A DNA stretch of 22,425 nucleotides from Elysia marginata. Its lineage: Eukaryota; Mollusca; Gastropoda; Plakobranchidae. The translations under genes were made by a program, and so were the position numbers. The stretch covers positions 80,813-103,237 of the forward strand of contig BMAT01011438.1 in assembly GCA_019649035.1 (NCBI GenBank). The letters run 5' to 3'. Under the pieces are notes generated by a model. The model was not told where the DNA came from. It ran no database searches and saw nothing but the letters and a program-made list of their open reading frames with translations. Position 1 is the first letter of the stretch, and each line of letters opens with the position of its first letter. Below, in pieces: positions 19,301 to 22,425 of this stretch.

Positions 19301-20100
19301 ATGTTTGTTGAATGAAATGGTCGTCAGGTTGTTAAATAACTTGGCAAGAGTGTAAGGCGAAAACTGAAGAAAATGACTATAATAGCGAATTTCCTTTGGG
19401 TTACATTCACATGCTGTCAGGGGCAGGTGTGGCATATTACATTTCATGAGAGAAAAAAAAAGGCTGTGTACGCCAGTACTGGAAAGGGAAGAATTTCCAC
19501 ACAGTGGTTCAGCCCTAGCTAAGCCTAAATGTCATGGTAATCAATTCTTTTTTTTTTTATATAAAGAAATAAAGGGTCCTATGCAGTGAAGAAGCATTAT
19601 TTTCAATCATAACAAACAACACTGACGAAATGAAGAATAATGAGCCTCATAGGAGTAGATCTAATTTCTAAATCAAATAAATAATGACACCCCATTGCGT
19701 TAATTCCGCCTTAGAAAGAATTTGTATGTTCCATGTTAATGCAAAGAACGAGCAATAGAAAAACTTGGAATTGGAGAGGTGCGTGGTGATGGATGGGGTC
19801 CAAAGAAATTTTGATATGCCAAGGTGGCATCTCTGATGAATTTACAGACATACATGTTCAATGTTGTTTAAAAAATTTGTGGTTATTTTTTAATCTCTTT
19901 TCAATATTATAGGATTTCAAAGTTATTTATCATTCCACAAAATGTTGTTCTGAGTAAAGCAAAAGTCATAAACGGCATATTTACATGTGTGCAGACATCC
20001 GTGACACGGTGAAATGCAGGGAGCTGCTAGAGAGCCTGATTCATGCTCTGCCTCAAGCTAATATGGACACACTGGCTTTTCTGGTGCAGCATCTACAGAT
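1243..20100 (+). CDS. RACGAP1: RACGAP1/MgcRacGAP/CYK-4, 15 coding exons, 3' end beyond the window
   Basis: This is the Rho-family GTPase-activating subunit of centralspindlin, which acts at the central spindle and midbody in cytokinesis. Fifteen exons (1243-1321, 1939-2080, 2511-2571, 4697-4839, 6620-6800, 8529-8667, 11822-11930, 12399-12498, 14370-14415, 15502-15599, 16170-16223, 17031-17095, 17971-18031, 18378-18489, 19995-20100) join in phase into 1496 nt without a stop. Residue numbers used below refer to this join. In order it encodes a coiled coil (about 30-105), a PLK1/ECT2-type docking segment (about 142-165), a basic linker (about 172-180), a C1 zinc finger (303-351) and a RhoGAP domain (from about 370) with arginine finger R403. 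Segments such as SKTVIKPE, VHPECRD and LPQAN match vertebrate RACGAP1 closely. The last part of the GAP domain and the C-terminal tail lie outside the window. Family identity is very secure; the exact N-terminus is less so. Confidence 0.96.
1322..1938 (+). other. RACGAP1 intron 1
   Basis: Phase-1 GT-AG intron. About 1404-1640 is one copy of an unclassified interspersed repeat that recurs in inverted orientation at about 7844-8044. The rest is AT-rich with nothing recognised, and it ends in a T-rich tract and GTTAG acceptor. Confidence 0.75.
1404..1640 (+). repeat. Unclassified interspersed repeat, family A, copy 1
   Basis: By eye this segment aligns to the reverse complement of about 7844-8044 with small gaps. 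Shared blocks include GAATAAAT, TGAAAGCAG, CTATTTCCT, the CAACAGAAAC/TAACAGAAAC pair, ATTACCAGCCTG/GTTACCAGCCTG, GCCATCTTGAA and ATTGTCCA. No tRNA promoter boxes, terminal inverted repeats or coding capacity were recognised, so the class is unknown. The edges are approximate. Confidence 0.7.
1939..2080 (+). CDS. RACGAP1: RACGAP1 exon 2 (coiled coil)
   Basis: Encodes about residues 27-73, ending ETQLKHA plus two bases of an Arg codon. It is rich in Glu, Lys, Gln and Leu with a heptad-like pattern. The closing LKHAR is identical to the end of the same block in human RACGAP1. In the family this parallel coiled coil assembles centralspindlin with kinesin-6. The acceptor is GTTAG and the donor AAG/GTGAAC. 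Confidence 0.95.
2081..2510 (+). other. RACGAP1 intron 2
   Basis: Phase-2 GT-AG intron of 430 bases. It is AT-rich; no repeat or conserved element was recognised. Its acceptor is a clear TTCTCATCCTCTAG. Confidence 0.85.
2511..2571 (+). CDS. RACGAP1: RACGAP1 exon 3 (coiled coil)
   Basis: A 61-nt exon encoding residues 74-94 (RMQAEYELQRRKNAEHEKDDM). It aligns with the human block that follows LKHAR and contains the RRK/RRQ cluster. It is all charged coiled coil. The donor is ATG/GTATTT and the exon ends in phase 0. Confidence 0.94.
2726..2827 (+). repeat. Unclassified interspersed repeat, family B, copy 1
   Basis: About 100 bases that recur in the same orientation at 9333-9430. Shared blocks are GACTTAA, CCCTC-AAACTT, AAATCAAACAC-TCTTTTG, ACAGCTGTGTAG and GTTGTATC. 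No boxes, terminal inverted repeats or coding capacity were recognised. The class is unknown and the edges are those of the visible alignment. Confidence 0.7.
3053..3387 (+). mobile_element. tRNA-derived SINE in intron 3
   Basis: The 5' end reads as a tRNA-like head. An A-box-like TGGTAGAGTGGTTAG lies at 3061-3075, and a degenerate B box (GGATTTGATTTCC, usually GGTTCGATTCC) at 3104-3116. A core with GGGAAAGCAATTTATCC and TTTCCCCAGTCCACCC follows, of the kind common in invertebrate SINEs. The 3' end is an A-rich tail with AAAAT units (about 3367-3387). Flanks ATTCCTTGAA (3043-3052) and ACTCCTTCAA (3388-3397) match 8 of 10 and are probably an aged target-site duplication. It is inserted in the gene-sense direction. 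The eroded B box suggests it is not active. Confidence 0.78.
3718..4110. repeat. Pyrimidine-rich degenerate tandem repeat, period about 150 bp
   Basis: Successive units share the order CACACAC, C/T-rich run, CTCCCTCTCTGCC or TTTCTCTCTGCC, GCATCTAT-GAACAT, then a CCAACACACAC junction. The junction occurs at about 3910 and again at about 4061, giving a period near 150 bases, with an earlier diverged unit beginning near 3780. The stretch ends in (TC)n at about 4087-4102. The reading frames seen here on the minus strand are by-products of the duplication. Confidence 0.65.
4697..4839 (+). CDS. RACGAP1: RACGAP1 exon 4 (end of coiled coil and linker)
   Basis: Encodes residues 95-141 plus two bases of codon 142. 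It begins DRQIGVIRELL, matching human ERQIQLIREML, the last helix of the coiled coil. The remainder is polar and less conserved. The donor is AAAG/GTAGGA. Its GC content is clearly higher than that of the flanking introns. Confidence 0.96.
4840..6616 (+). other. RACGAP1 intron 4
   Basis: Phase-2 intron. It contains one TAGGCCTA palindrome (5147-5154), a pyrimidine-rich degenerate duplication (about 5245-5600) and otherwise AT-rich sequence. It ends in (TG)8 and a CAGTAG tandem acceptor instead of a normal pyrimidine tract. Confidence 0.8.
5245..5600. repeat. Pyrimidine-rich degenerate duplication, period about 240 bp
   Basis: Two segments share an anchor. The first reads CTTTCCCAGTACCCATTTCT followed by GGATGGGCCTGCTTAAAAA (about 5250-5289). 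The second reads CTTTCCCTTTATCCATCTCT followed by GGATAGGCTTTTTAAAG (about 5494-5530). C/T-rich runs follow each. The spacing is about 243 bases. The second unit is incomplete, fading near 5600. Confidence 0.55.
6592..6619 (+). promoter_or_regulatory. UG-repeat and NAGNAG tandem acceptor of RACGAP1 exon 5
   Basis: (TG)8 occupies 6592-6607 and GACATGTCAGTAG follows. CAG (6614-6616) and TAG (6617-6619) are overlapping candidate acceptors. Use of the first adds one Ser before Arg142; use of the second does not. Both keep the frame. No usual pyrimidine tract is present. In other animals UG repeats near acceptors bind TDP-43/CELF-type proteins; whether they do here is inference. Confidence 0.65.
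6620..6800 (+). CDS. RACGAP1: RACGAP1 exon 5 (ECT2-docking segment and basic linker)
   Basis: Encodes residues 142-202 if the downstream acceptor is used; an alternative start at 6617 adds one Ser. The stretch RLNTILEQSASFLDLSYDKT aligns with the human segment around SILSDISFDKT. In humans that segment is phosphorylated by PLK1 and binds the BRCT repeats of the RhoGEF ECT2 to start furrowing. A basic patch (GKKFKKR) follows, comparable to the human basic/NLS region, then a Pro- and Asp/Glu-rich linker ending FRDEK. The donor is AAG/GTGATT, phase 0. Confidence 0.95.
6801..8528 (+). other. RACGAP1 intron 5
   Basis: Phase-0 intron of 1.7 kb. About 7844-8044 is the inverted copy of family A repeat. 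The remainder is AT-rich with short open frames that show no conserved content. The acceptor is TTCTTTCTCTCAG. Confidence 0.8.
7844..8044 (-). repeat. Unclassified interspersed repeat, family A, copy 2
   Basis: Reverse-complement counterpart of 1404-1640. Read on the minus strand it runs GAATAAATTAACTG, TGAAAGCAGGAATCTATTTC, CAACAGAAACATTTTGC, GTTACCAGCCTG, GCCATCTTGAA, ATTGTCCA. Matches extend about 200 bases with small indels. Both copies sit in introns of the same gene in opposite orientation. Confidence 0.7.
8529..8667 (+). CDS. RACGAP1: RACGAP1 exon 6 (conserved linker strand)
   Basis: Encodes residues 203-248 plus one base. DPNSSIVTATITIDAAGKP matches human ESIVAKTTVTVPNDGGP, a conserved stretch between the basic linker and the C1 domain. 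K234-S-F-S-E-P239 resembles a mode-1 14-3-3 site with Lys in place of Arg; that reading is inference only. The donor is CATG/GTAAGC. Confidence 0.95.
9333..9430 (+). repeat. Unclassified interspersed repeat, family B, copy 2
   Basis: Direct copy of 2726-2827, sharing CAGCTGTGTAG, AAATCAAACAC and GTTGTATC. The alignment stops at TA (9429-9430), exactly where a Tigger-like terminus begins. This copy was therefore probably split by that insertion. Confidence 0.68.
9431..9560 (+). mobile_element. Candidate pogo/Tigger-like left terminus
   Basis: It begins CAGTCGACCCCACTTAAGTC after a TA dinucleotide. Related AAGTCGA-type motifs recur at intervals (ATAAGTCAATTTT, CAAGTCGATC, ATAAGTCGATC), which is the sub-terminal style of Tigger-like elements. 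No matching right end was found before the gap, so it may lie inside 10329-11126. The end coordinate only marks the last visible motif. Confidence 0.45.
10226..10242. repeat. C17 homopolymer
   Basis: Seventeen consecutive C about 90 bases before the assembly gap. Such a run is prone to sequencing dropout and may have contributed to the gap. Confidence 0.95.
10329..11126. other. Assembly gap (798 N)
   Basis: A run of N within intron 6. No feature can be called across it. The exons on both sides join in phase, so no coding exon is required inside, though an alternative or taxon-specific exon cannot be excluded. Confidence 0.99.
11822..11930 (+). CDS. RACGAP1: RACGAP1 exon 7 (acidic/basic linker)
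   Basis: Encodes residues 249-284 plus two bases of codon 285. It starts with an acidic run (ESEAESDDEAYG), becomes Asn-rich, then ends PRKSILKNTP. T283-P284 is a minimal CDK site and R-K-S is a possible basophilic kinase site; regulatory use is inference. The donor is AGA/GTAAGT. This linker is poorly conserved in the family; its placement rests on splice sites and phase. Confidence 0.88.
11931..12398 (+). other. RACGAP1 intron 7
   Basis: Phase-2 intron of 468 bases, AT-rich, nothing recognised. It ends in a strong CCCTCTTCCCTCCAG acceptor. Confidence 0.85.
12399..12498 (+). CDS. RACGAP1: RACGAP1 exon 8 (start of C1 domain)
   Basis: Completes E285 and encodes through V318. After a basic Ser-rich lead it reads HIFISKTVIKPETC. 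H303 is the first zinc ligand of the C1 finger, followed after 12 residues by C316, the first Cys. SKTVIKPE is identical to human. The exon ends CVV in phase 0, and the next exon supplies the second Cys of the CxxC pair. The donor GTA/GTAAGT is the only one giving correct C1 spacing. Confidence 0.97.
12499..14369 (+). other. RACGAP1 intron 8
   Basis: Phase-0 intron of 1.9 kb. It contains the antisense LINE fragment (12612-13505). Nothing was recognised in 13506-14350, which is AT-rich. The acceptor is TTGTTCCTCAG. Confidence 0.8.
12612..13505 (-). mobile_element. 5'-truncated non-LTR retrotransposon fragment, RTE/Jockey-like RT tail
   Basis: Read on the minus strand, about 13132-13501 encodes the end of a reverse transcriptase. 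The catalytic DFADDLAL box (about 13371-13395) is followed by a conserved Asn/Lys-rich segment and FQYLGAWV. A stop follows at about 13130. The downstream C-terminal region is then split over frames: IWRSELK, LLYGSAAWT, then in another frame MLRVVKGVTWHD and PVDELILWEPKHG. These are typical of the tail after the RT domain in these elements. The 3' end has a short (GATA)n tail (about 12613-12637). The 5' part is missing, so this is a dead fragment inserted antisense to the host gene. The clade is inferred from motif style. Confidence 0.85.
14370..14415 (+). CDS. RACGAP1: RACGAP1 exon 9 (C1 domain)
   Basis: A 46-base exon encoding C319-GKRVRFSKPALK-C332-K333 plus one base. It supplies the second and third Cys ligands of the C1 finger with 12 residues between them, as in human RACGAP1. 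The splice sites are CCTCAG/TGT and AAAG/GTATGA. Confidence 0.96.
14416..15501 (+). other. RACGAP1 intron 9
   Basis: Phase-1 intron of 1.1 kb, more than half of which is the candidate Tigger-like MITE 14618-15270. One TAGGCCTA palindrome lies at 14926-14933. The acceptor is CCTTTTTCTTCAG. Confidence 0.8.
14618..15270. mobile_element. Candidate non-autonomous Tigger-like element (MITE)
   Basis: TA at 14616-14617 and at 15271-15272 bracket 653 bases with related inverted ends. The left begins CAGTAGTGCTCAACTATAGC followed by GGG. The right, read inward, begins AAGTAGAACATGTTTACTGC followed by GGG. They agree at roughly 15 of the first 23 positions, including AGTAG and GCGGG. The style resembles Tigger termini. 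Internal AGCGGG-type motifs repeat (for example CAGCGGGATTC). No transposase is encoded. Confidence 0.5.
15502..15599 (+). CDS. RACGAP1: RACGAP1 exon 10 (end of C1 domain)
   Basis: Encodes residues 334-366. C335, H340, C343 and C351 complete the C1 pattern H-x12-C-x2-C-x12-C-x2-C-x4-H-x2-C-x7-C. VHPECRD and LPLPCIPS are almost identical to human. In the family this domain binds acidic phospholipids and tethers the central spindle to the cell membrane. The exon ends SE in phase 0 with donor GAG/GTCGGT. Confidence 0.97.
15600..16169 (+). other. RACGAP1 intron 10
   Basis: Phase-0 intron of 570 bases, AT-rich. No repeat or conserved element was recognised. Confidence 0.85.
16170..16223 (+). CDS. 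RACGAP1: RACGAP1 exon 11 (C1-GAP junction)
   Basis: A 54-base exon encoding residues 367-384, GIISDFAPSERPMIPRLV. ISDF and PMIP align with human LADF and PMIP at the entry to the RhoGAP fold. It is phase 0 at both ends, so skipping it would keep the frame but remove the first GAP helix region. Confidence 0.95.
16224..17030 (+). other. RACGAP1 intron 11
   Basis: Phase-0 intron of 807 bases. About 16335-16420 looks like a SINE fragment. The rest is AT-rich with nothing recognised. The acceptor is CTCTTTTTGTCAG. Confidence 0.8.
16335..16420 (+). repeat. Possible SINE fragment
   Basis: TAGTCTAGAGGTCCCAGGTT runs into TGACCCC, resembling the T-arm/B-box part of a tRNA-derived head. It is followed by C-rich sequence and GTACCCACCCAGCA, as in the body of some invertebrate SINEs. 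No A box, tail or target duplication is visible, so this is only a tentative call. Confidence 0.33.
17031..17095 (+). CDS. RACGAP1: RACGAP1 exon 12 (RhoGAP arginine finger)
   Basis: Encodes residues 385-405 plus two bases of G406. VNCANEIETRGLNEVGIYRVPG matches human VHCVNEIEQRGL..GLYRISG. R403 is the catalytic arginine finger that stabilises the GTP hydrolysis transition state. The residue two after it is Pro405, where human has Ser387, a reported Aurora B site. The donor is CCTGG/GTAAGT. Confidence 0.97.
17096..17970 (+). other. RACGAP1 intron 12
   Basis: Phase-2 intron of 875 bases with an imperfect hairpin at 17240-17385. Otherwise AT-rich, nothing recognised. The acceptor is CCCTATCCTCATAG. 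Confidence 0.8.
17240..17385 (+). repeat. Imperfect inverted repeat (hairpin) in intron 12
   Basis: The left arm 17240-17266 and right arm 17360-17385 pair over 26 positions with one bulged base. Three differences from perfect complementarity are all G-U pairs in gene-sense RNA. The loop of about 93 bases contains a further weaker pairing (TTGAAA with TTTCAA). It could be a MITE remnant, a processed hairpin or neither. Confidence 0.6.
17971..18031 (+). CDS. RACGAP1: RACGAP1 exon 13 (RhoGAP)
   Basis: Completes G406 and encodes through L426, SDKDQKELKEKFLKGRHPHL. ELKEKFL is identical to human RACGAP1, in the helix after the arginine finger. The exon ends in phase 0 with donor CTT/GTGAGT. Confidence 0.96.
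18032..18377 (+). other. RACGAP1 intron 13
   Basis: Phase-0 intron of 346 bases with an A-rich tract at about 18181-18222 that could be a SINE-like tail, but no body was recognised. Confidence 0.75.
18378..18489 (+). CDS. RACGAP1: RACGAP1 exon 14 (RhoGAP core)
   Basis: Encodes residues 427-463 plus one base. DIH..C..LKDFLRGLKEPL aligns with human [20 protein letters not shown]. K440 and R444 in LKDFLR are the conserved RhoGAP-fold residues that contact the GTPase. The donor is GCAG/GTAGGT. Confidence 0.97.
18490..19994 (+). other. RACGAP1 intron 14
   Basis: Phase-1 intron of 1.5 kb. It contains a short pyrimidine-rich tract (about 18785-18842). About 18850-19090 is somewhat richer in CpG and contains two TTCCGGCAA motifs, but no family was recognised. 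The rest is AT-rich. Confidence 0.7.
19995..20100 (+). CDS. RACGAP1: RACGAP1 exon 15 (RhoGAP)
   Basis: Encodes D464 to Q498 plus two bases of codon 499. LPQANMDTLAFLVQHLQ matches human LPQANRDTLAFLMIHLQ. N486 is the conserved RhoGAP Asn-containing loop residue. The donor is AT/GTGAGT, leaving phase 2. The rest of the GAP domain (NLAKVFGPT-type helix) and the C-terminal tail are not found in the window with confidence. Confidence 0.97.
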
Positions 20101-20220
20101 GTGAGTTGTCAATTGTAGTGGTTTTCTGCCTCTCTCTCTCTATGTCCCTTTCTGTCTGTCTCTACTCTCTCTCATTGAGAAATGAGCAAAAGTGAAACCG
20201 GATATCGGTGAATATGTTTA

Positions 20221-21546
20221 CGAGGGTTGATCATTAAGTAATGAGAGTGACCTTCCTGTTTGTAAATGCACGACCTTCGGTATTCATGCCATATATGAAA
20301 ATGATCATCAGCTTGTGTACTGTCGAGCCTAATGAAAATATTCCATGTGACGCTGTCACTATCCATTTTATGACGTCATGAAACATGCGGTGAATAGCTC
20401 TGCAGCAATCAAGATGGAGTTCACTAAGGAAAACATGCGATTCTACATTTTCATGCGCTGTAAACTTGGTGAAACCGCAAAGCTTATCCATCAAACTTTG
20501 CAGACTGTCTGTTGGGACTGTGACTGTTCTTATCAAACTGTTTGCAGTTGCGTAAAGGAATTCAATGAAGGTAAATAATCACTTTCTGATTACCCTCGTC
20601 CCGGGCGACCAAAATCATGTGTGAACGAGCAGACTATTGCTTCTACCAAGAAGGACATTGATGAAGATCCCATATCTCTGTGCGAGAATTAAGCGACACC
20701 AACGGCCTTTCGTATGGTACAGTTCATTCCAACATAACTGAATATCTCCGTATGAAAAAGGTATGTGCCCGATGGATACCCCATTTGTTAACGGTTGATG
20801 AAAAGAGAGAGAGGGTTCGTTGTGCAACGGAATTGCTGAATATGTTTAAATCGCATGGCCCTAAAAGGCTTTTCGATATAGTCACAGGTGATGAAATTCG
20901 GTTCCCCTTCTTTATCATCCCATTGAAACGCCTCAATCGCATGTGGGTAGATGGGCAACTAGACAGACCAGCCATGTAGCGTCCAGGATTTCAAAGCCAG
21001 AAGAGAATATTTACGGTATTCTTCAATTACAGGGGCTCACTTGCAGTAGACATTTTGCCTCAAAACACTACAAGGACTGCCACATATTATGTCCAGAATG
21101 TGCTTTCCCAATAGAAATCAGCAATCAATGAGCAGCGATCAAAGATTAGCACCTCCAAGACCTCGCTTCTTCATGATAATGCAGGTCCCCATAAAGCAAG
21201 GGCCACAACTCTGTCACTGCGGGAGCTAGGAATTCAAGTCTTGCCCCACCCCGCCTACAGTCCCGACTTGGCACCATGTGGCTTCTGGTTGTTTCCGATT
21301 CTGAAGGACAGGTTAGCTAGACGGAAGTTTCACCACATTCAAGACCTCGCAAAAGCAGTGAATTCAGAGCTGCGGACCATACCGGAAGAAGACTACCAAG
21401 GCGCGTTCCGGAAGTGGCAGATAACGCTGAAACGTTGCATAGAGAGCCATGGAGAGTATTTTGAAGGACTGTGAAAGTTTCATGTACGTATCATCAACAG
21501 TTTAGAAAATACAGAGCAACTCTCAAAATATATTGATCCACCCTCG
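20221..21546 (+). mobile_element. Complete but inactive mariner-type transposon
   Basis: 1326 bases, the usual mariner length, bounded by TA target duplications (20219-20220 and 21547-21548). The terminal inverted repeats start CGAGGGT on both sides and agree at 22 of 28 positions (20221-20248 against 21519-21546 inverted). It encodes one broken transposase in gene-sense orientation. It lies in intron 15 of RACGAP1. The diverged TIRs and several coding lesions indicate an old insertion. Confidence 0.93.
20414..21474 (+). pseudogene. mariner transposase pseudogene (DD34D family)
   Basis: Cut-and-paste transposase of the IS630-Tc1-mariner superfamily, about 353 codons, the family's normal size. 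The start at 20414 (MEFTKENMRFYIF) matches where mariner transposases begin. The N-terminal helix-turn-helix half is followed by an in-frame TAA at 20576-20578 and a one-base deletion near 20670. Downstream the frame continues with RVCATELL-type sequence and the GDE box (first Asp codon 20890-20892), a TAG at 20977-20979, a second TAG at 21112-21114, HDNA (second Asp codon 21175-21177), then YSPDLAPCGFW. Position 34 after the second Asp is Gly (GGC, 21280-21282) where the third catalytic Asp is expected. The frame ends at TGA 21472-21474. The copy cannot make active enzyme. Confidence 0.93.
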
Positions 21547-22024
21547 TACAAGGAAACTCATCCGCGCAGCTAAAGCATCCATTTACTAATAGCTCTGCCA
21601 AGTTTGGGACCTATATTACGAAAATTTTCTGTTTTACAGCTATTTGTGTGATACATGTGCCTATGTCCCCACGTTTTGGCAATTGCTCCTCTCTCACCCA
21701 TGAAATGTCAGTAATACTTTGATAATAAAAGTTAGTAAGGGTTTGTAACTGTATGACTCACATCCCCGTGTCTCAAGCGTATAAGGTCCCAAGTATACTA
21801 GCTATCCACACAGAGAGGGGAGGTGGGTGTCGTGTTGGGCAATGTGGACTTATAGAATTTTTAACCCAAGGCTTTTGCTATCTGATGTTATGAAATTTAC
21901 ATGAGGATAAATTGTATAAAGTAACATCCTAGCACAATGCATGAGAGACAAATTTGGATAGAAAGAATAGTAAACTGCAAGCTGAATGAGCTATGTATAA
22001 ACTGTTAAGGCCATTGTATTACTA

Positions 22025-22035
22025 GTAGTGGAGCT
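22025..22035 (+). repeat. Target-site duplication, left copy
   Basis: GTAGTGGAGCT, identical to 22288-22298, flanks the minus-strand SINE. Confidence 0.9.
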
Positions 22036-22287
22036 TTTGATTGATTGAAGGGTAATTTTACAAGCCCAATTCCACTTCAAAGGTGCTCTCAGGGCTTGGG
22101 TCCCAATAACAATTTACGGGCTGCCACCCAGAGACTAGCGGGGATACCATGACTTAGCCTCAGCCGGTCACATTATACTGACACCGACCCAACCAGTAGG
22201 GGCCTGAACTGTGCTCGGCTGTGTTACGAACCCGCGATCTCTTGGCCACGGAGCGAGGCCACTACCAACTGAGCTATCTAGGCCCCC
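22036..22287 (-). mobile_element. tRNA-derived SINE, minus strand, with perfect target duplication
   Basis: On the minus strand the element starts GGGGGCCTAGATAGCTCAGT. It has an A box (TAGCTCAGTTGGTAG, 22262-22276) and a B-box-like GGGTTCGTAAC (22223-22233). A core with GTCGGTGTCAGTATAATGTG and CCGGCTGAGG follows, resembling central domains shared by molluscan SINEs (family name not verified). The 3' end is a TCAA-type simple tail (AATCAATCAA). An 11-bp direct repeat on both sides fixes the boundaries. The intact boxes and perfect duplication suggest a fairly young insertion. It is not a functional tRNA gene, since the head lacks a matching acceptor arm end. Confidence 0.9.
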
Positions 22288-22298
22288 GTAGTGGAGCT
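22288..22298 (+). repeat. Target-site duplication, right copy
   Basis: GTAGTGGAGCT, identical to 22025-22035. In the uninterrupted site this sequence would occur once. Confidence 0.9.
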
Positions 22299-22393
22299 AA
22301 ATGTTGCAATAAATTATGATGTATATATAAAACTGATAGTAACAATAATTATAAGTTGATGATGGTGGTTTTTATTCCTCAAATAAACTGTAG

Positions 22394-22425
22394 GTCTGCC
22401 CTCTCTGGGCTCACATTGGAAAGAA
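22394..22425 (+). CDS. RACGAP1: Candidate RACGAP1 exon 16, cut by the window end
   Basis: After AAACTGTAG (acceptor AG 22392-22393) the frame required by exon 15 (phase 2) is open to the window end. It reads MSALSGLTLER, with Met formed across the junction. Against human RVAQSPHTKMD the Ala, Ser and Thr fall at the same positions without gaps, but the rest differs. The pyrimidine tract is weak (TTTTTATTCCTC about 25 bases upstream). This may be real or a chance open frame. Confidence 0.35.

Larger units (their letters stand above)
20101..22393 (+). other. RACGAP1 intron 15 (or its visible part)
   Basis: It opens with a C/T-rich stretch (20125-20175), then carries the mariner copy (20221-21546) and the minus-strand SINE (22036-22287). 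About 21549-22024 shows nothing recognised. The 3' end of the intron is either at 22393 or beyond the window. Confidence 0.7.

Noticed and set aside
20378..20413. Upstream Met (20378) as the transposase start
   Set aside because: The Met at 20414 followed by EFTKEN matches where mariner transposases start; the 12 preceding codons have no family similarity.
22223..22287. tRNA gene on the minus strand
   Set aside because: A and B boxes are present, but the element continues into a SINE core and tail with a target duplication; a complete cloverleaf is not supported.

Overview
The window is a stretch of an AT-rich animal genome, and one gene accounts for almost all of its coding content. Fifteen plus-strand exons between 1243 and 20100 join in phase into the N-terminal ~498 residues of RACGAP1 (MgcRacGAP/CYK-4), the RhoGAP subunit of centralspindlin. 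Every junction uses GT-AG, and the order is that of the family: coiled coil, PLK1/ECT2-docking segment, basic linker, complete C1 zinc finger and the RhoGAP domain. The window ends inside the RhoGAP domain. The long introns, tRNA-derived SINEs, mariner and pogo/Tigger-like elements and RTE-like LINE suggest a lophotrochozoan, probably a mollusc. That taxon is an inference from repeat style and protein similarity and has not been tested by search.

Layout: 1-1242 is upstream sequence with no recognised gene. The first coding exon starts with ATG directly behind a good splice acceptor, so an upstream 5'UTR exon probably exists. Introns 1-5 carry a tRNA-derived SINE (3053-3387), two pyrimidine-rich degenerate tandem repeats (about 3718-4110 and 5245-5600), and single copies of two unclassified interspersed repeats. 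The exon 5 acceptor is unusual: a (TG)8 run followed by a CAG/TAG tandem acceptor. Intron 6 (8668-11821) contains pogo/Tigger-like termini, the second copy of one unclassified repeat, a C17 homopolymer and a 798-base assembly gap (10329-11126). Intron 8 holds an antisense, 5'-truncated LINE fragment (about 12612-13505). Intron 9 holds a candidate Tigger-like MITE (14618-15270). Intron 12 holds an imperfect hairpin whose three stem differences are all G-U pairs in the gene-sense RNA.

Downstream of exon 15 lies a complete but dead mariner element (20221-21546, TA target duplication). Its transposase has one frameshift and three premature stops, and Gly replaces the third catalytic Asp. A minus-strand tRNA-derived SINE (22036-22287) follows, with a perfect 11-bp target-site duplication. 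A weak candidate for exon 16 begins at 22394.

The gene works as one unit. The N-terminal coiled coil binds the kinesin-6 partner, the exon 5 motif recruits the RhoGEF ECT2 after PLK1 phosphorylation, and the C1 and GAP domains act at the midzone membrane during cytokinesis. I found no new multi-gene system. The points most worth a second look are the Ser-to-Pro change beside the arginine finger, the tandem acceptor, the intronic hairpin and the two unclassified repeat families.
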